Origin: JACRLV01 sp045863555
GTDB taxonomy: Bacteria > Planctomycetota > Phycisphaerae > UBA1845 > Fen-1342
Length of the DNA: 64,000 nt
Assembly: GCA_045863555.1 (NCBI GenBank)
Contig: BTUU01000006.1
Location: forward strand, 282,309-346,308
Reading direction: 5' to 3'
Under the pieces are notes generated by a model. That model was not told where the DNA came from. It did not search any database and worked only from the letters and a program-made list of their open reading frames with translations. The position numbers were made by a program, and so were the translations under genes. This document shows positions 16,675 to 23,597 of the stretch, in pieces. Each line of letters starts with the position of its first letter. The stretch's first letter is position 1.

Positions 16675-16689
16675 CCGAGGGCACGGGCG
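16655..16689. terminator. Hairpin terminator overlapping the end of the HTH gene
   Basis: CGCCCGTGCCC (16655-16665) pairs perfectly with GGGCACGGGCG (16679-16689). The stop codon sits in the loop. There is no T-tract, so termination strength is uncertain. Confidence 0.6.
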
Positions 16690-16785
16690 CACCATGTTCA
16701 TTCAACCGTTCACGCGGCGGCCGGTGCGACCGTCGCGCGGCCGCGGGTCGACGCCCGTCGCGCGGGACGCCTCCGCGGCGTGGGA

Positions 16786-17466
16786 TCAGCCGCCTTCGCC
16801 GCGCGTGGCCTCGACGCGCTCGGGCTTGGTCACGGCCATGATCTGCACGCGGCGGTTCTTGGACTTGCCGGCCTTGTCCGAGTTCGAGGCGATCGGGTTC
16901 CACTCGCCCTGGCCGCCGGCGATGACGTTGTCCCGCGCGATGCCGAGCTTGATGAGCTCCTGCGTCACGGCGTACGCCCGGCCGAGGCTCAGATCGAGGT
17001 TGTCCTTCCACTGCTTGGCGGTCACCTTGATGGGGTCGGTGTCGGTGTGGCCGATGACCCAGTACATCTTTCCGGCGAAGCGCGAATTGATCTGATCGAC
17101 GACCTGGCGCAGCTTGGCGCGGCCCTCGGCCTTGATGGTGTTCTTGCCGGAGTCGAAGAGCACGTCGTCGCCGATGTTGGTCCATGAATACGGGCCGGCG
17201 GTGATCCAGCCGTCCTGCTCGGTTGCGGGCTGATTGGCGGCCGCGTCGAGCATCTGCTGGAGCTGGAGGGCGCGCTGGCGTGCGGCCTCGGCGTCGCGCA
17301 TGGCGGCGGCGAGGCGGCCCTGGAGGTCGCGGTTGGCGCCGGCCTCGCGGTCAAGCTGTTCCTGAAGCGAGCGAATCTGTTCGTCGCGTCCGTCCTGACA
17401 ACCGCTCGCGCCCATCAGGACGACGACGCCGATGAGCCCCGGCATCCACCGCTTCCACCCGATCAT
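16786..17466 (-). CDS. OmpA-family peptidoglycan-binding lipoprotein
   Basis: A 226-residue protein. The N terminus MIGWKRWMPGLIGVVVLMGA is followed by lipobox ASGC and a coiled coil (residues about 30-75, EQIRSLQEQLDREAGANRDL). The OmpA/MotB domain (about 90-215) includes DVLFDSGKNTIKAEGRAKLR, IGHTDTDP, a LSLGRAYAVTQELIKLGI block and a KAGKSKNRRVQIM end. Asp and Arg at the expected diaminopimelate-binding positions (DTDP and NRRVQI) are present. It likely tethers the envelope to peptidoglycan, with the coiled coil giving reach or oligomerisation. Confidence 0.9.
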   Translation of the reverse strand: MIGWKRWMPGLIGVVVLMGASGCQDGRDEQIRSLQEQLDREAGANRDLQGRLAAAMRDAEAARQRALQLQQMLDAAANQPATEQDGWITAGPYSWTNIGDDVLFDSGKNTIKAEGRAKLRQVVDQINSRFAGKMYWVIGHTDTDPIKVTAKQWKDNLDLSLGRAYAVTQELIKLGIARDNVIAGGQGEWNPIASNSDKAGKSKNRRVQIMAVTKPERVEATRGEGG

Positions 17467-17614
17467 GATTCACTCCCGTCTGCGAATTGCACCTGCTGCC
17501 CTGCCAAGGCGATGATCGACCGGCCCACCATGGCCCTGTCGAAGCGCCGTCAGAATAGGTCGCGGGGCGCGGGTTCGCAAGCTGGATTGCGGCGGCGCGC
17601 GAGCGGGGCCAAGG

Positions 17615-18118
17615 CTACTCGAGCGGGAGCTCCCGCGCATGCCGAAGCGAGGAGGCGCCGACGTGCTCGGGCTCGGCGCGATTGAGCGTTCTGGCGCAGG
17701 CATTCCACCTGAGCATGGCATCCGCGTTGTCGGCCGGGCGATGGCGCTCGGCCTCGTCGTAAAGGCGCATCGCCTCGCGCAGCCAGCCGAGGCCGGCATC
17801 GGCGACGCCGTACCGCGCGGCGTGGGCGCGGCCCCAGCGCTCGCAGATGATCCCGCCGTAGTAGCTGCGTTCGTAGGGATCGGTGAGCTTGGTCAGGAGG
17901 GACTGGGGCTCGTCCATGCTTCCGGCGGCCTGGTCGAACTGGTCGGTCAGGGCGAGGACGAGCCCGGCGATGGCCGGCTGGTGTCCGGGGTCGCAGGCGA
18001 GGACGTCGCGATAGATGCTCTCGGCCTGGGCGGGTTCATTGAGCAGTCGGTAGCGTTCGGCCTTGGCGAGCGAGCGGTCGATCGCGTCCTTGGGGAGCCG
18101 TTTGAGTTCGAAGAGCAT
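17615..18118 (-). CDS. TPR-like hypothetical protein
   Basis: A 167-residue soluble protein with TPR-like helices: DRSLAKAERYRLLNEPAQAE, then YRDVLACDPGHQPAIAGLVL, and a C-terminal pair around LREAMRLYDEAERHRPADNA. A conserved PYERSYYGGIICERWGRAHA segment lies in the middle. It begins 21 bases after the sdhB stop on the same strand and may be co-transcribed. A role in complex assembly is possible, but only the position suggests it. Confidence 0.75.
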   Translation of the reverse strand: MLFELKRLPKDAIDRSLAKAERYRLLNEPAQAESIYRDVLACDPGHQPAIAGLVLALTDQFDQAAGSMDEPQSLLTKLTDPYERSYYGGIICERWGRAHAARYGVADAGLGWLREAMRLYDEAERHRPADNADAMLRWNACARTLNRAEPEHVGASSLRHARELPLE

Positions 18119-18139
18119 GGTTGAACCTCCATCGGCGCA

Positions 18140-18880
18140 TCAGCGCACGAGCACGCGGAGAATCCGCCGGATGGGATCATAATACTCGTCCACGACCCGT
18201 TCCTTGAGCGGAATAATCGCATTATCCGTGATGGTGATGTGCTCGGGGCAGACCTTGGTGCAGCACTTGGTGATGTTGCACAGTCCGACATTGTGCTTGT
18301 CCTTCAGGTCCTTGAGGCGGTCTTCGGTGTCGAGCGGGTGCATTTCGAGGGCGGCGGTGTAGACGAGGAAGCGCGGGCCGATGAACTCGTCGTGCTTGCG
18401 GTGCTCGCGGAGGACGTGGCAGACGTCCTGGCAGAGGAAGCACTCGATGCATTTGCGGAATTCCTCGACGCGTTCGACGTCCTCCTGCTGCATGCGCCAG
18501 GTACCGTCGGGAGCGTCGGGCTTGCGCGGTTTGAAGGGCTTGATGGTTTTCTTGGCGCGGAAATTCCAGGAGACATCGGTGACCAGGTCGCGGATGGGCG
18601 GAAACGCCTTCATGGGCTCGACGGTGATGGGTTTGCTCAGGTCGAGGCTGTTGAGGCGGGTCATGCACATCAGCCGCGGCATGCCGTTGATCTCTGCGGA
18701 GCAGGAGCCGCACTTGCCGGCCTTGCAGTTCCAGCGGCAGGCGAGATCGGGGGCCTGCTCGGCCTGGACGCGGTGAATCGCGTCGAGAACGACCATTCCC
18801 TCGCCGGCGTCGGTGCGGTATTCCCTGAATTCACCGCCGCCGGCGTCGCCGCGCCAGACTCGTAACGTAACTGTGGCCAT
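18140..18880 (-). CDS. sdhB: Succinate dehydrogenase/fumarate reductase iron-sulfur subunit
   Basis: A 246-residue protein carrying the three FeS clusters that pass electrons from the flavoprotein to the membrane subunit. The 2Fe-2S domain has CRWNCKAGKCGSCSAEINGM followed by a further Cys in RLMCMTR. The 4Fe-4S/3Fe-4S domain has CIECFLCQDVCH and CNITKCCTKVCPEHI. The start MATVTLRVWRG at 18880 excludes an upstream extension that would run into the repeat between sdhA and sdhB. The 157-base sdhA-sdhB gap contains a 25-base inverted repeat. Confidence 0.92.
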   Translation of the reverse strand: MATVTLRVWRGDAGGGEFREYRTDAGEGMVVLDAIHRVQAEQAPDLACRWNCKAGKCGSCSAEINGMPRLMCMTRLNSLDLSKPITVEPMKAFPPIRDLVTDVSWNFRAKKTIKPFKPRKPDAPDGTWRMQQEDVERVEEFRKCIECFLCQDVCHVLREHRKHDEFIGPRFLVYTAALEMHPLDTEDRLKDLKDKHNVGLCNITKCCTKVCPEHITITDNAIIPLKERVVDEYYDPIRRILRVLVR

Positions 18881-18917
18881 AGAACTGTCCCCGACCGCGT
18901 GCGCGATGTCTGAAACT

Positions 18918-18990
18918 TTGGGGGACCGGTATCCGACCGGTCTTTCCCCGTGAAGCCGCCCGCGAAGAAGACCGGTCGGAGACCGGTCCT
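18918..18990. repeat. 25-base inverted repeat between sdhA and sdhB
   Basis: The arms 18918-18942 and 18966-18990 are complementary at 23 of 25 positions and contain paired GACCGGT motifs. The loop is 23 bases. It could be a dispersed palindromic element or could attenuate sdhB relative to sdhA. Confidence 0.7.
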
Positions 18991-19037
18991 CCACCGGGGC
19001 GGGCAGCATGCCGGCCCCACCCTGTACATCCAGCCCG

Positions 19038-20852
19038 CTATTTGTTCTCTTCGATCACCTGTTTCAATTCCGGCGGCGGCTCGATGACCGGCCGCTTCTC
19101 GACGATCATCGCGCCGTCCGGGCTCTTCCGGACAATGAGGTTGTACCTGCCCCACTCGGCCGTTTTTTCCGGGAAGTCCTCGCGGAAGTGTGCGCCGCGG
19201 CTTTCCTTGCGCTCGATCGCCGCGCGCGTGATGCACTCCGAGACCGTGAGCAGATGGCGCAGATCGAGCGCGGTGTGCCAGGCGGGGTTGTACTGGCGAT
19301 GGCCGTGCACGGCGACCTGCTCGGCGCGGTGGGCGATATGGCGGATTCCGTCCAGCGCCTGGAGCATCTCCTCTTCCTGCCGGACGATTCCGACCAGTCG
19401 CTGCATCGACTCCTGTAGCTCGTGCTGAAGATCGAACGGATTGAGGCCGTGCGACTTGTTCTCATAGGGCGCGAGCGCGAGCCTGGTCGCCGCAGCCACC
19501 TGCGCGTCGTCGACCTTCGTCGCGCCGTTCTTCTTCGCGTACTCCGCCGCGTAGAGTCCCGCCCGCTGGCCGAAGACGATCAGGTCGCTGAGCGAGTTGC
19601 CGCCGAGGCGGTTCGCCCCGTGCAGGCCGGCCGCGACTTCGCCCGCGGCGAAGAGGCCGGGCACGCAGGACATCTGGGTCTCGGCGTCGACGCGGACGCC
19701 GCCCATCATGTAATGCGTCGTCGGGCCGACTTCCATCGGCTCCTTCGTGATGTCGAGATCGGCCAGTTCCTTGAACTGGTGGTACATGCTGGGGAGCTTT
19801 TTCCTGATATGCGCTTCGGCGTTCGGGATTTTCTCCTGGATCCAGGCGATGTCGAGGAACACGCCGCCGTGCGGGCTGCCGCGGCCGGATTTCACCTCGC
19901 GGTTGATGCAGCGTGCGACGTGATCGCGCGTGAGCAGTTCGGGCGGGCGGTTCGCATTCTTGTCGCCGCGGACGTAGCGCCAGCCTTCCTCGGCGTCCTT
20001 GGCGGTCTGGTTGCGGTAGTTCTCCGGGATGTCGCTGAACATGAACCGCTCGCCCTTGTTGTTCAGCAGACGGCCGCCCTCGCCGCGCACGCCCTCGGTG
20101 ACGAGGATGCCGCGCACGCTGGGCGGCCAGACCATGCCGGTCGGGTGGAACTGGACGAACTCCATGTCGAGCATTTCCGCGCCGGCGTGATAGGCGAGCG
20201 AGTGTCCGTCGCCGGTGCCTTCCCAACTGTTGCTGGTGATCTGGAAGCAGCGGCCGATGCCGCCGGTGGCGAGGACGATCGCTTTGGCCTGGAAGACGTG
20301 GAAGTAGCCGAATTCGCGGTCGTAGGCGAGGACGCCGGAGACGCGGTCGCCGTCCTTGAGGAGTGTGACGACCGTGTACTCCATGAAGACTTCCATGCCG
20401 GTGTGAATGCCGTGATCCTGGAGCGTCCGGATGAGTTCGAGGCCGGTGCGGTCGCCGACGTGGGCGAGGCGCGGGTAACGATGGCCGCCGAAGTTCCGCT
20501 GGAGGATGCGGCCGTCCTTGGTGCGGTCGAAGACTGCGCCCCAGGCTTCGAGTTCGCGGACGCGCTCGGGGGCTTCCCGGGCGTGGAGTTCGGCCATGCG
20601 CGGGTTGTTCAGGTATTGCCCGCCGCGCATGGTGTCGGCGAAGTGCACCTTCCAGTTGTCGCGTTCGTCGACGTTGGCCATCGCGGCGGCCATGCCGCCC
20701 TCGGCCATGACGGTGTGGGCCTTGCCGAGGAGGGACTTGGTAAGCACGCCGACGGAGACGCCCTGGGCCGAGGCTTCGATGGCGGCGCGCAGGCCCGCGC
20801 CGCCGGCGCCGATGATGAGGACATCGTGCGAATGCGAGCGATATTCAGCCAT
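19038..20852 (-). CDS. sdhA: Succinate dehydrogenase/fumarate reductase flavoprotein subunit
   Basis: A 604-residue FAD enzyme that interconverts succinate and fumarate. The Rossmann motif HDVLIIGAGGAGLRAAIEAS is at the N terminus. The FAD-attachment motif reads KAHTVMAEGGMAAA, with the His of the usual HTVAAQGG and a Met/Glu variant. The active-site blocks QFHPTG, RGEGGRLLN and HYMMGGVRVDAET, and the FAGEVAAGLHGANRLGGNSL segment, are intact. Its start directly abuts the stop of the upstream membrane-subunit gene, indicating translational coupling. Confidence 0.95.
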   Translation of the reverse strand: MAEYRSHSHDVLIIGAGGAGLRAAIEASAQGVSVGVLTKSLLGKAHTVMAEGGMAAAMANVDERDNWKVHFADTMRGGQYLNNPRMAELHAREAPERVRELEAWGAVFDRTKDGRILQRNFGGHRYPRLAHVGDRTGLELIRTLQDHGIHTGMEVFMEYTVVTLLKDGDRVSGVLAYDREFGYFHVFQAKAIVLATGGIGRCFQITSNSWEGTGDGHSLAYHAGAEMLDMEFVQFHPTGMVWPPSVRGILVTEGVRGEGGRLLNNKGERFMFSDIPENYRNQTAKDAEEGWRYVRGDKNANRPPELLTRDHVARCINREVKSGRGSPHGGVFLDIAWIQEKIPNAEAHIRKKLPSMYHQFKELADLDITKEPMEVGPTTHYMMGGVRVDAETQMSCVPGLFAAGEVAAGLHGANRLGGNSLSDLIVFGQRAGLYAAEYAKKNGATKVDDAQVAAATRLALAPYENKSHGLNPFDLQHELQESMQRLVGIVRQEEEMLQALDGIRHIAHRAEQVAVHGHRQYNPAWHTALDLRHLLTVSECITRAAIERKESRGAHFREDFPEKTAEWGRYNLIVRKSPDGAMIVEKRPVIEPPPELKQVIEENK

Positions 20853-21659
20853 CTAGAGAATCCTCAGGTCGGACCAGGCGCCGGTGGAGAGCATGTAGAT
20901 GTACAGGTCGGAGAACGCGACCCAGAAAAGGCTGATCCAGGCGAAGAGCATGTGGCGCTGGTTGAGGGAACTGACGCACTCGTAGCACTTCCGCTGGCGG
21001 TCGGACATCGTGTCGCGATAGCCGCCGACTAGGTGGCGGAGCGAGTGGCAGCCGAGCGTGTAGGCGCCGAGAAATACCACGTTGAGCGTCAGAACAATCG
21101 TGCCGACGCCGATCCCGAGTGTTTTGCTCCCGTCCGGCTTGATAAACCAGAGCGCCGACCAGGCATCCCACGCGAGGATGAGCAGGAAAATCAGCGCCAC
21201 GTAGAGGAAGTAGCGGTGCAGGTTCTGGAGGATCAGCGGCAGAGTCCGCTCGCCCCAGTAGGTCTTGCGCGGCTCGCCGACCGCACAGGCCGGCGGATCG
21301 GCCCAGAAGCCCTTGTAGTACGCGCCGCGATAGTAGTAGCACGTGAGCCGAAATCCCGCAGGCGCCCACAGAATCAGCGCGGCCGGCGAGAAGAAGAGCC
21401 AGCCCGGCCACCACGCGGGCTTCGGGCCGAACCAGGCGTGGATCGATTCTCCCCAGAGCTCCGGCGAGTAGAACGGCGACAGGTAGTGGGCGCCCTGGCC
21501 TTCGTAGTGGTAATGGCTGCCCTGGAAGACGCGGATGTTGGCGTAGACGAGGAACGCGCCGAGCACGAGCACGACACTGAGGGGTTGCAGCCACCAGGCG
21601 TCGGTTCTCGACGTGCGGCCAAACCCCCGCTGCGGAAGCGGGACGACGCGATCGCTCAT
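20853..21659 (-). CDS. Succinate dehydrogenase membrane subunit, Sdh1-like
   Basis: A 268-residue membrane protein starting at the ATG at 21659 (MSDRVVPLPQRGFGRTSR). About five to six hydrophobic segments are visible. Conserved blocks are HYLSPFYSPELWG, RLTCYYYRGAYYKGFWADPPA with CAVGEP, QNLHRYFLYVALIF, LGCHSLRHLVGG and KCYECVSSLNQRH. This differs from the small SdhC/SdhD pair and matches the single large subunit of actinobacterial Sdh1. In mycobacterial Sdh1 a Rieske-type FeS cluster has been described within the membrane subunit. Here Cys107, Cys125, His148, Cys204, His205, His209, Cys225, Cys228 and His236 are candidate ligands. Confidence 0.82.
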   Translation of the reverse strand: MSDRVVPLPQRGFGRTSRTDAWWLQPLSVVLVLGAFLVYANIRVFQGSHYHYEGQGAHYLSPFYSPELWGESIHAWFGPKPAWWPGWLFFSPAALILWAPAGFRLTCYYYRGAYYKGFWADPPACAVGEPRKTYWGERTLPLILQNLHRYFLYVALIFLLILAWDAWSALWFIKPDGSKTLGIGVGTIVLTLNVVFLGAYTLGCHSLRHLVGGYRDTMSDRQRKCYECVSSLNQRHMLFAWISLFWVAFSDLYIYMLSTGAWSDLRIL

Positions 21660-21968
21660 GGACGACTCCGCGGTGAGAAGGGAACCCGAACGGGTGGATA
21701 GCATAGCTTTCCATCCCCAGGATTCCAGTAACGGGATGCGATTCGGCGATCGGTGGTGCGGTCGCCGGCTGTCCCGGCCGTTTGGTCGCTCGGGTGGGCG
21801 GCGGCGAACGCTGGAAAGGTCGAAGATTCGGCGTTCCGGAACGAATACGCGGGGCGCCCCAGCGCGCCGGAACGCGTCGGCGCCGTGCGCGGGGCGTCCG
21901 CGGCGGCCGGCCGGTCGCGAAACGGCTCGGATTTGTAACTCCGGCCGTGCGGTAAAGGGGGTACACTC
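21660..21968. other. 309-base intergenic region
   Basis: It separates the minus-strand sdh operon from the plus-strand membrane-protein/kinase operon. I see no gene, clear promoter match or repeat. TACACT at 21961-21966 is too close to the next start to be its -10. Confidence 0.35.
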
Positions 21969-22388
21969 ATGGAGATGGAAGCTCCCGGCGGTGGCGGAAT
22001 TCTGAGCCGGCTGTCCGAGAAGGTGCTCGGCTGGATCGCACTGGCGATCGTCGTGCTCCTGGGGATCGCCATCTACCAGATGCCCGCCGACACGAAATCG
22101 GCGATCTGGAGCGGATTCTGGCGGTCGGTGGTCTGGTTTTTGCTAGCCGCGGGCGTGCCGTGGACGGCGGCGCTGTTCATCCGGCGGGTCGTGCAATTCG
22201 GCACGAACTGGGCGGGGATCGGCCTCATCGCCGGGTTCACGCTGGCGGATGTGCTGCTGGGAATCTCCCTCATGACCGTCTGGCCGAGCGGCGCGTGGGC
22301 ATGGGCGGCGACGATCGCGGCCGTAAGCGTGGCCGGGATTTATAATTACCTTGTCTGCGAGTACCTGGCGGAGCGCAGTGGATTGTGA
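21969..22388 (+). CDS. Hypothetical four-helix membrane protein
   Basis: A 139-residue protein with about four transmembrane segments: VLGWIALAIVVLLGIAIYQM, SVVWFLLAAGVPWTAALFIR, WAGIGLIAGFTLADVLLGIS and WAWAATIAAVSVAGIYNYLV. A Gly-rich N terminus precedes them and the C terminus is short and cytoplasmic (CEYLAERSGL). Its stop is 10 bases before the kinase start, so the two genes are probably one transcript. No family was recognised. It may anchor or sense for the kinase, which is inferred from position alone. Confidence 0.7.
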   Translation: MEMEAPGGGGILSRLSEKVLGWIALAIVVLLGIAIYQMPADTKSAIWSGFWRSVVWFLLAAGVPWTAALFIRRVVQFGTNWAGIGLIAGFTLADVLLGISLMTVWPSGAWAWAATIAAVSVAGIYNYLVCEYLAERSGL

Positions 22389-22398
22389 GGGCCGGAGC

Positions 22399-23475
22399 AT
22401 GATGAGCAGTTATCAACCGGGCCTGCGGATCAGCGAATACCTGCTCGAGGAGCGGATCGGCGTCGGTTCGTTCGGCGAAGTGTGGAAGGCCCGGCATCAC
22501 GTCTGGGAGAGCGAACACGTCGCGATCAAGCTGCCGACAGAGCCGGAATATGTCCGGTATCTGCAGCGCGAAGGGATCGTCGTTCACGGGTTGCGGCATC
22601 CGAACGTCGTTCGCGTGCTCGGGCTCGATCCGTACGCCGAGAACCCGTACCTGGTCATGGAACTGGTGCGCGGGCCGGCGCTGCGGCAGGTGCTCGACGA
22701 GAACAAGAAGGGCCTTGCGGTCGTTCACGCTACGAAGCTGCTCGCCGGCGTGCTGCACGGCGTCTCCGCTGCGCATGCGGCCGGCGTGCTCCATCGCGAT
22801 CTGAAGCCGGGAAATGTGCTGCTGGATCTGAACGGCCGGGGAATTTCGGAGCTTGAAATCGCGGATGTGAAGGTCGGCGACTTCGGGCTGGGCCTCAAGA
22901 GCGTGGATTCGCTGCGATCGGTCGTGCAGTCGGCGTCGATCGACCGGGAGAACAAGCTGGTCGGCACGCTGGCGTACATGGCGCCGGAACTGCGGGACGG
23001 CCACGGCAAGGCGGACGCGCGGAGCGACCTGTACTCGATCGGCGTGATGCTCTTCGAAATGCTGACCGGCGAGCGGCCGGCGGGGGCGGAACTGCCGAGT
23101 TCGCTGCGGAGCGAGACGCCGCGCTGGCTGGATGAGATTTTTCAGCGGCTGTATGCCCGGTATGACCGGCGGTTTGAGTCGGCGGATGCGGTGCTGGCGC
23201 AGTTGCAGGCGGGCATGCGCGTGTCGCCGCCGCCGGTGCCGAATTCGGGCACGGCGCGCGTGCCGCCGCCGATCGTCGGGCGCAGCGGGGCGACACAACA
23301 CGAGCGATGCAGCAGTTGCGGGGCGCCGTGCGAGGCGGACGACCAATTCTGCACGCTCTGCGGGCATCAGCTTGTGGGTCAGATCCGGCGGTGTCGCTGC
23401 GGGGCGTACCCGGGGCCGCGGGATCAGTTCTGCATTCTGTGTGGGGAGTCGTTGACGAGTGCGGTGGGGGCATAG
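22399..23475 (+). CDS. Ser/Thr protein kinase with tandem C-terminal zinc ribbons
   Basis: A 358-residue Hanks-type kinase. It phosphorylates protein Ser/Thr residues using ATP. The Gly-rich loop RIGVGSFGEVWKA, VAIKLP (catalytic Lys), HRDLKPGNVLLD (catalytic loop), VGDFGLGL (Mg-binding), AYMAPEL and the DLYSIGVMLFEMLTGERP helix are intact. There is no transmembrane segment. After a Pro-rich linker come two Cys4-type ribbons, CSSCGAPCEADDQFCTLCG and CRCGAYPGPRDQFCILCG (about residues 305-350). GAGG lies upstream of two adjacent ATGs (22399, 22402). It leads a cluster of coiled-coil genes that may be its substrates. Confidence 0.93.
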   Translation: MMSSYQPGLRISEYLLEERIGVGSFGEVWKARHHVWESEHVAIKLPTEPEYVRYLQREGIVVHGLRHPNVVRVLGLDPYAENPYLVMELVRGPALRQVLDENKKGLAVVHATKLLAGVLHGVSAAHAAGVLHRDLKPGNVLLDLNGRGISELEIADVKVGDFGLGLKSVDSLRSVVQSASIDRENKLVGTLAYMAPELRDGHGKADARSDLYSIGVMLFEMLTGERPAGAELPSSLRSETPRWLDEIFQRLYARYDRRFESADAVLAQLQAGMRVSPPPVPNSGTARVPPPIVGRSGATQHERCSSCGAPCEADDQFCTLCGHQLVGQIRRCRCGAYPGPRDQFCILCGESLTSAVGA

Positions 23476-23480
23476 CGGCA

Positions 23481-23511
23481 TGGGTGGCATGCTTTCGCGG
23501 TACTCCGCGTA
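23481..23511 (-). repeat. 31-base dispersed repeat, copy 2
   Basis: A perfect inverted copy of 13682-13712. It begins five bases after the kinase stop codon and is part of a repeat-filled gap that runs up to the next gene's start. Confidence 0.8.
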
Positions 23512-23573
23512 AACACGGCGTGCACAGGGTCGGTCCCGTCCACTCTGGCGCGCGAGAGCGAAAAGGTGCGAAT

Positions 23574-23590
23574 GGTGGGCTGAGCCCACC
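23574..23590. repeat. Palindrome GGTGGGCTGAGCCCACC
   Basis: A 17-base perfect palindrome followed by CTACAAG and, directly, the ATG at 23598. A related element (GGGTTGAGCCCACCCTACA) is at 26792-26810. These look like copies of one dispersed element. Confidence 0.7.
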
Positions 23591-23597
23591 CTACAAG

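Noticed and set aside
19422..21032. 536-codon plus-strand frame opposite sdhA
   Set aside because: It mirrors the sdhA coding strand in high-GC DNA, shows no domain, and sdhA has all family motifs.
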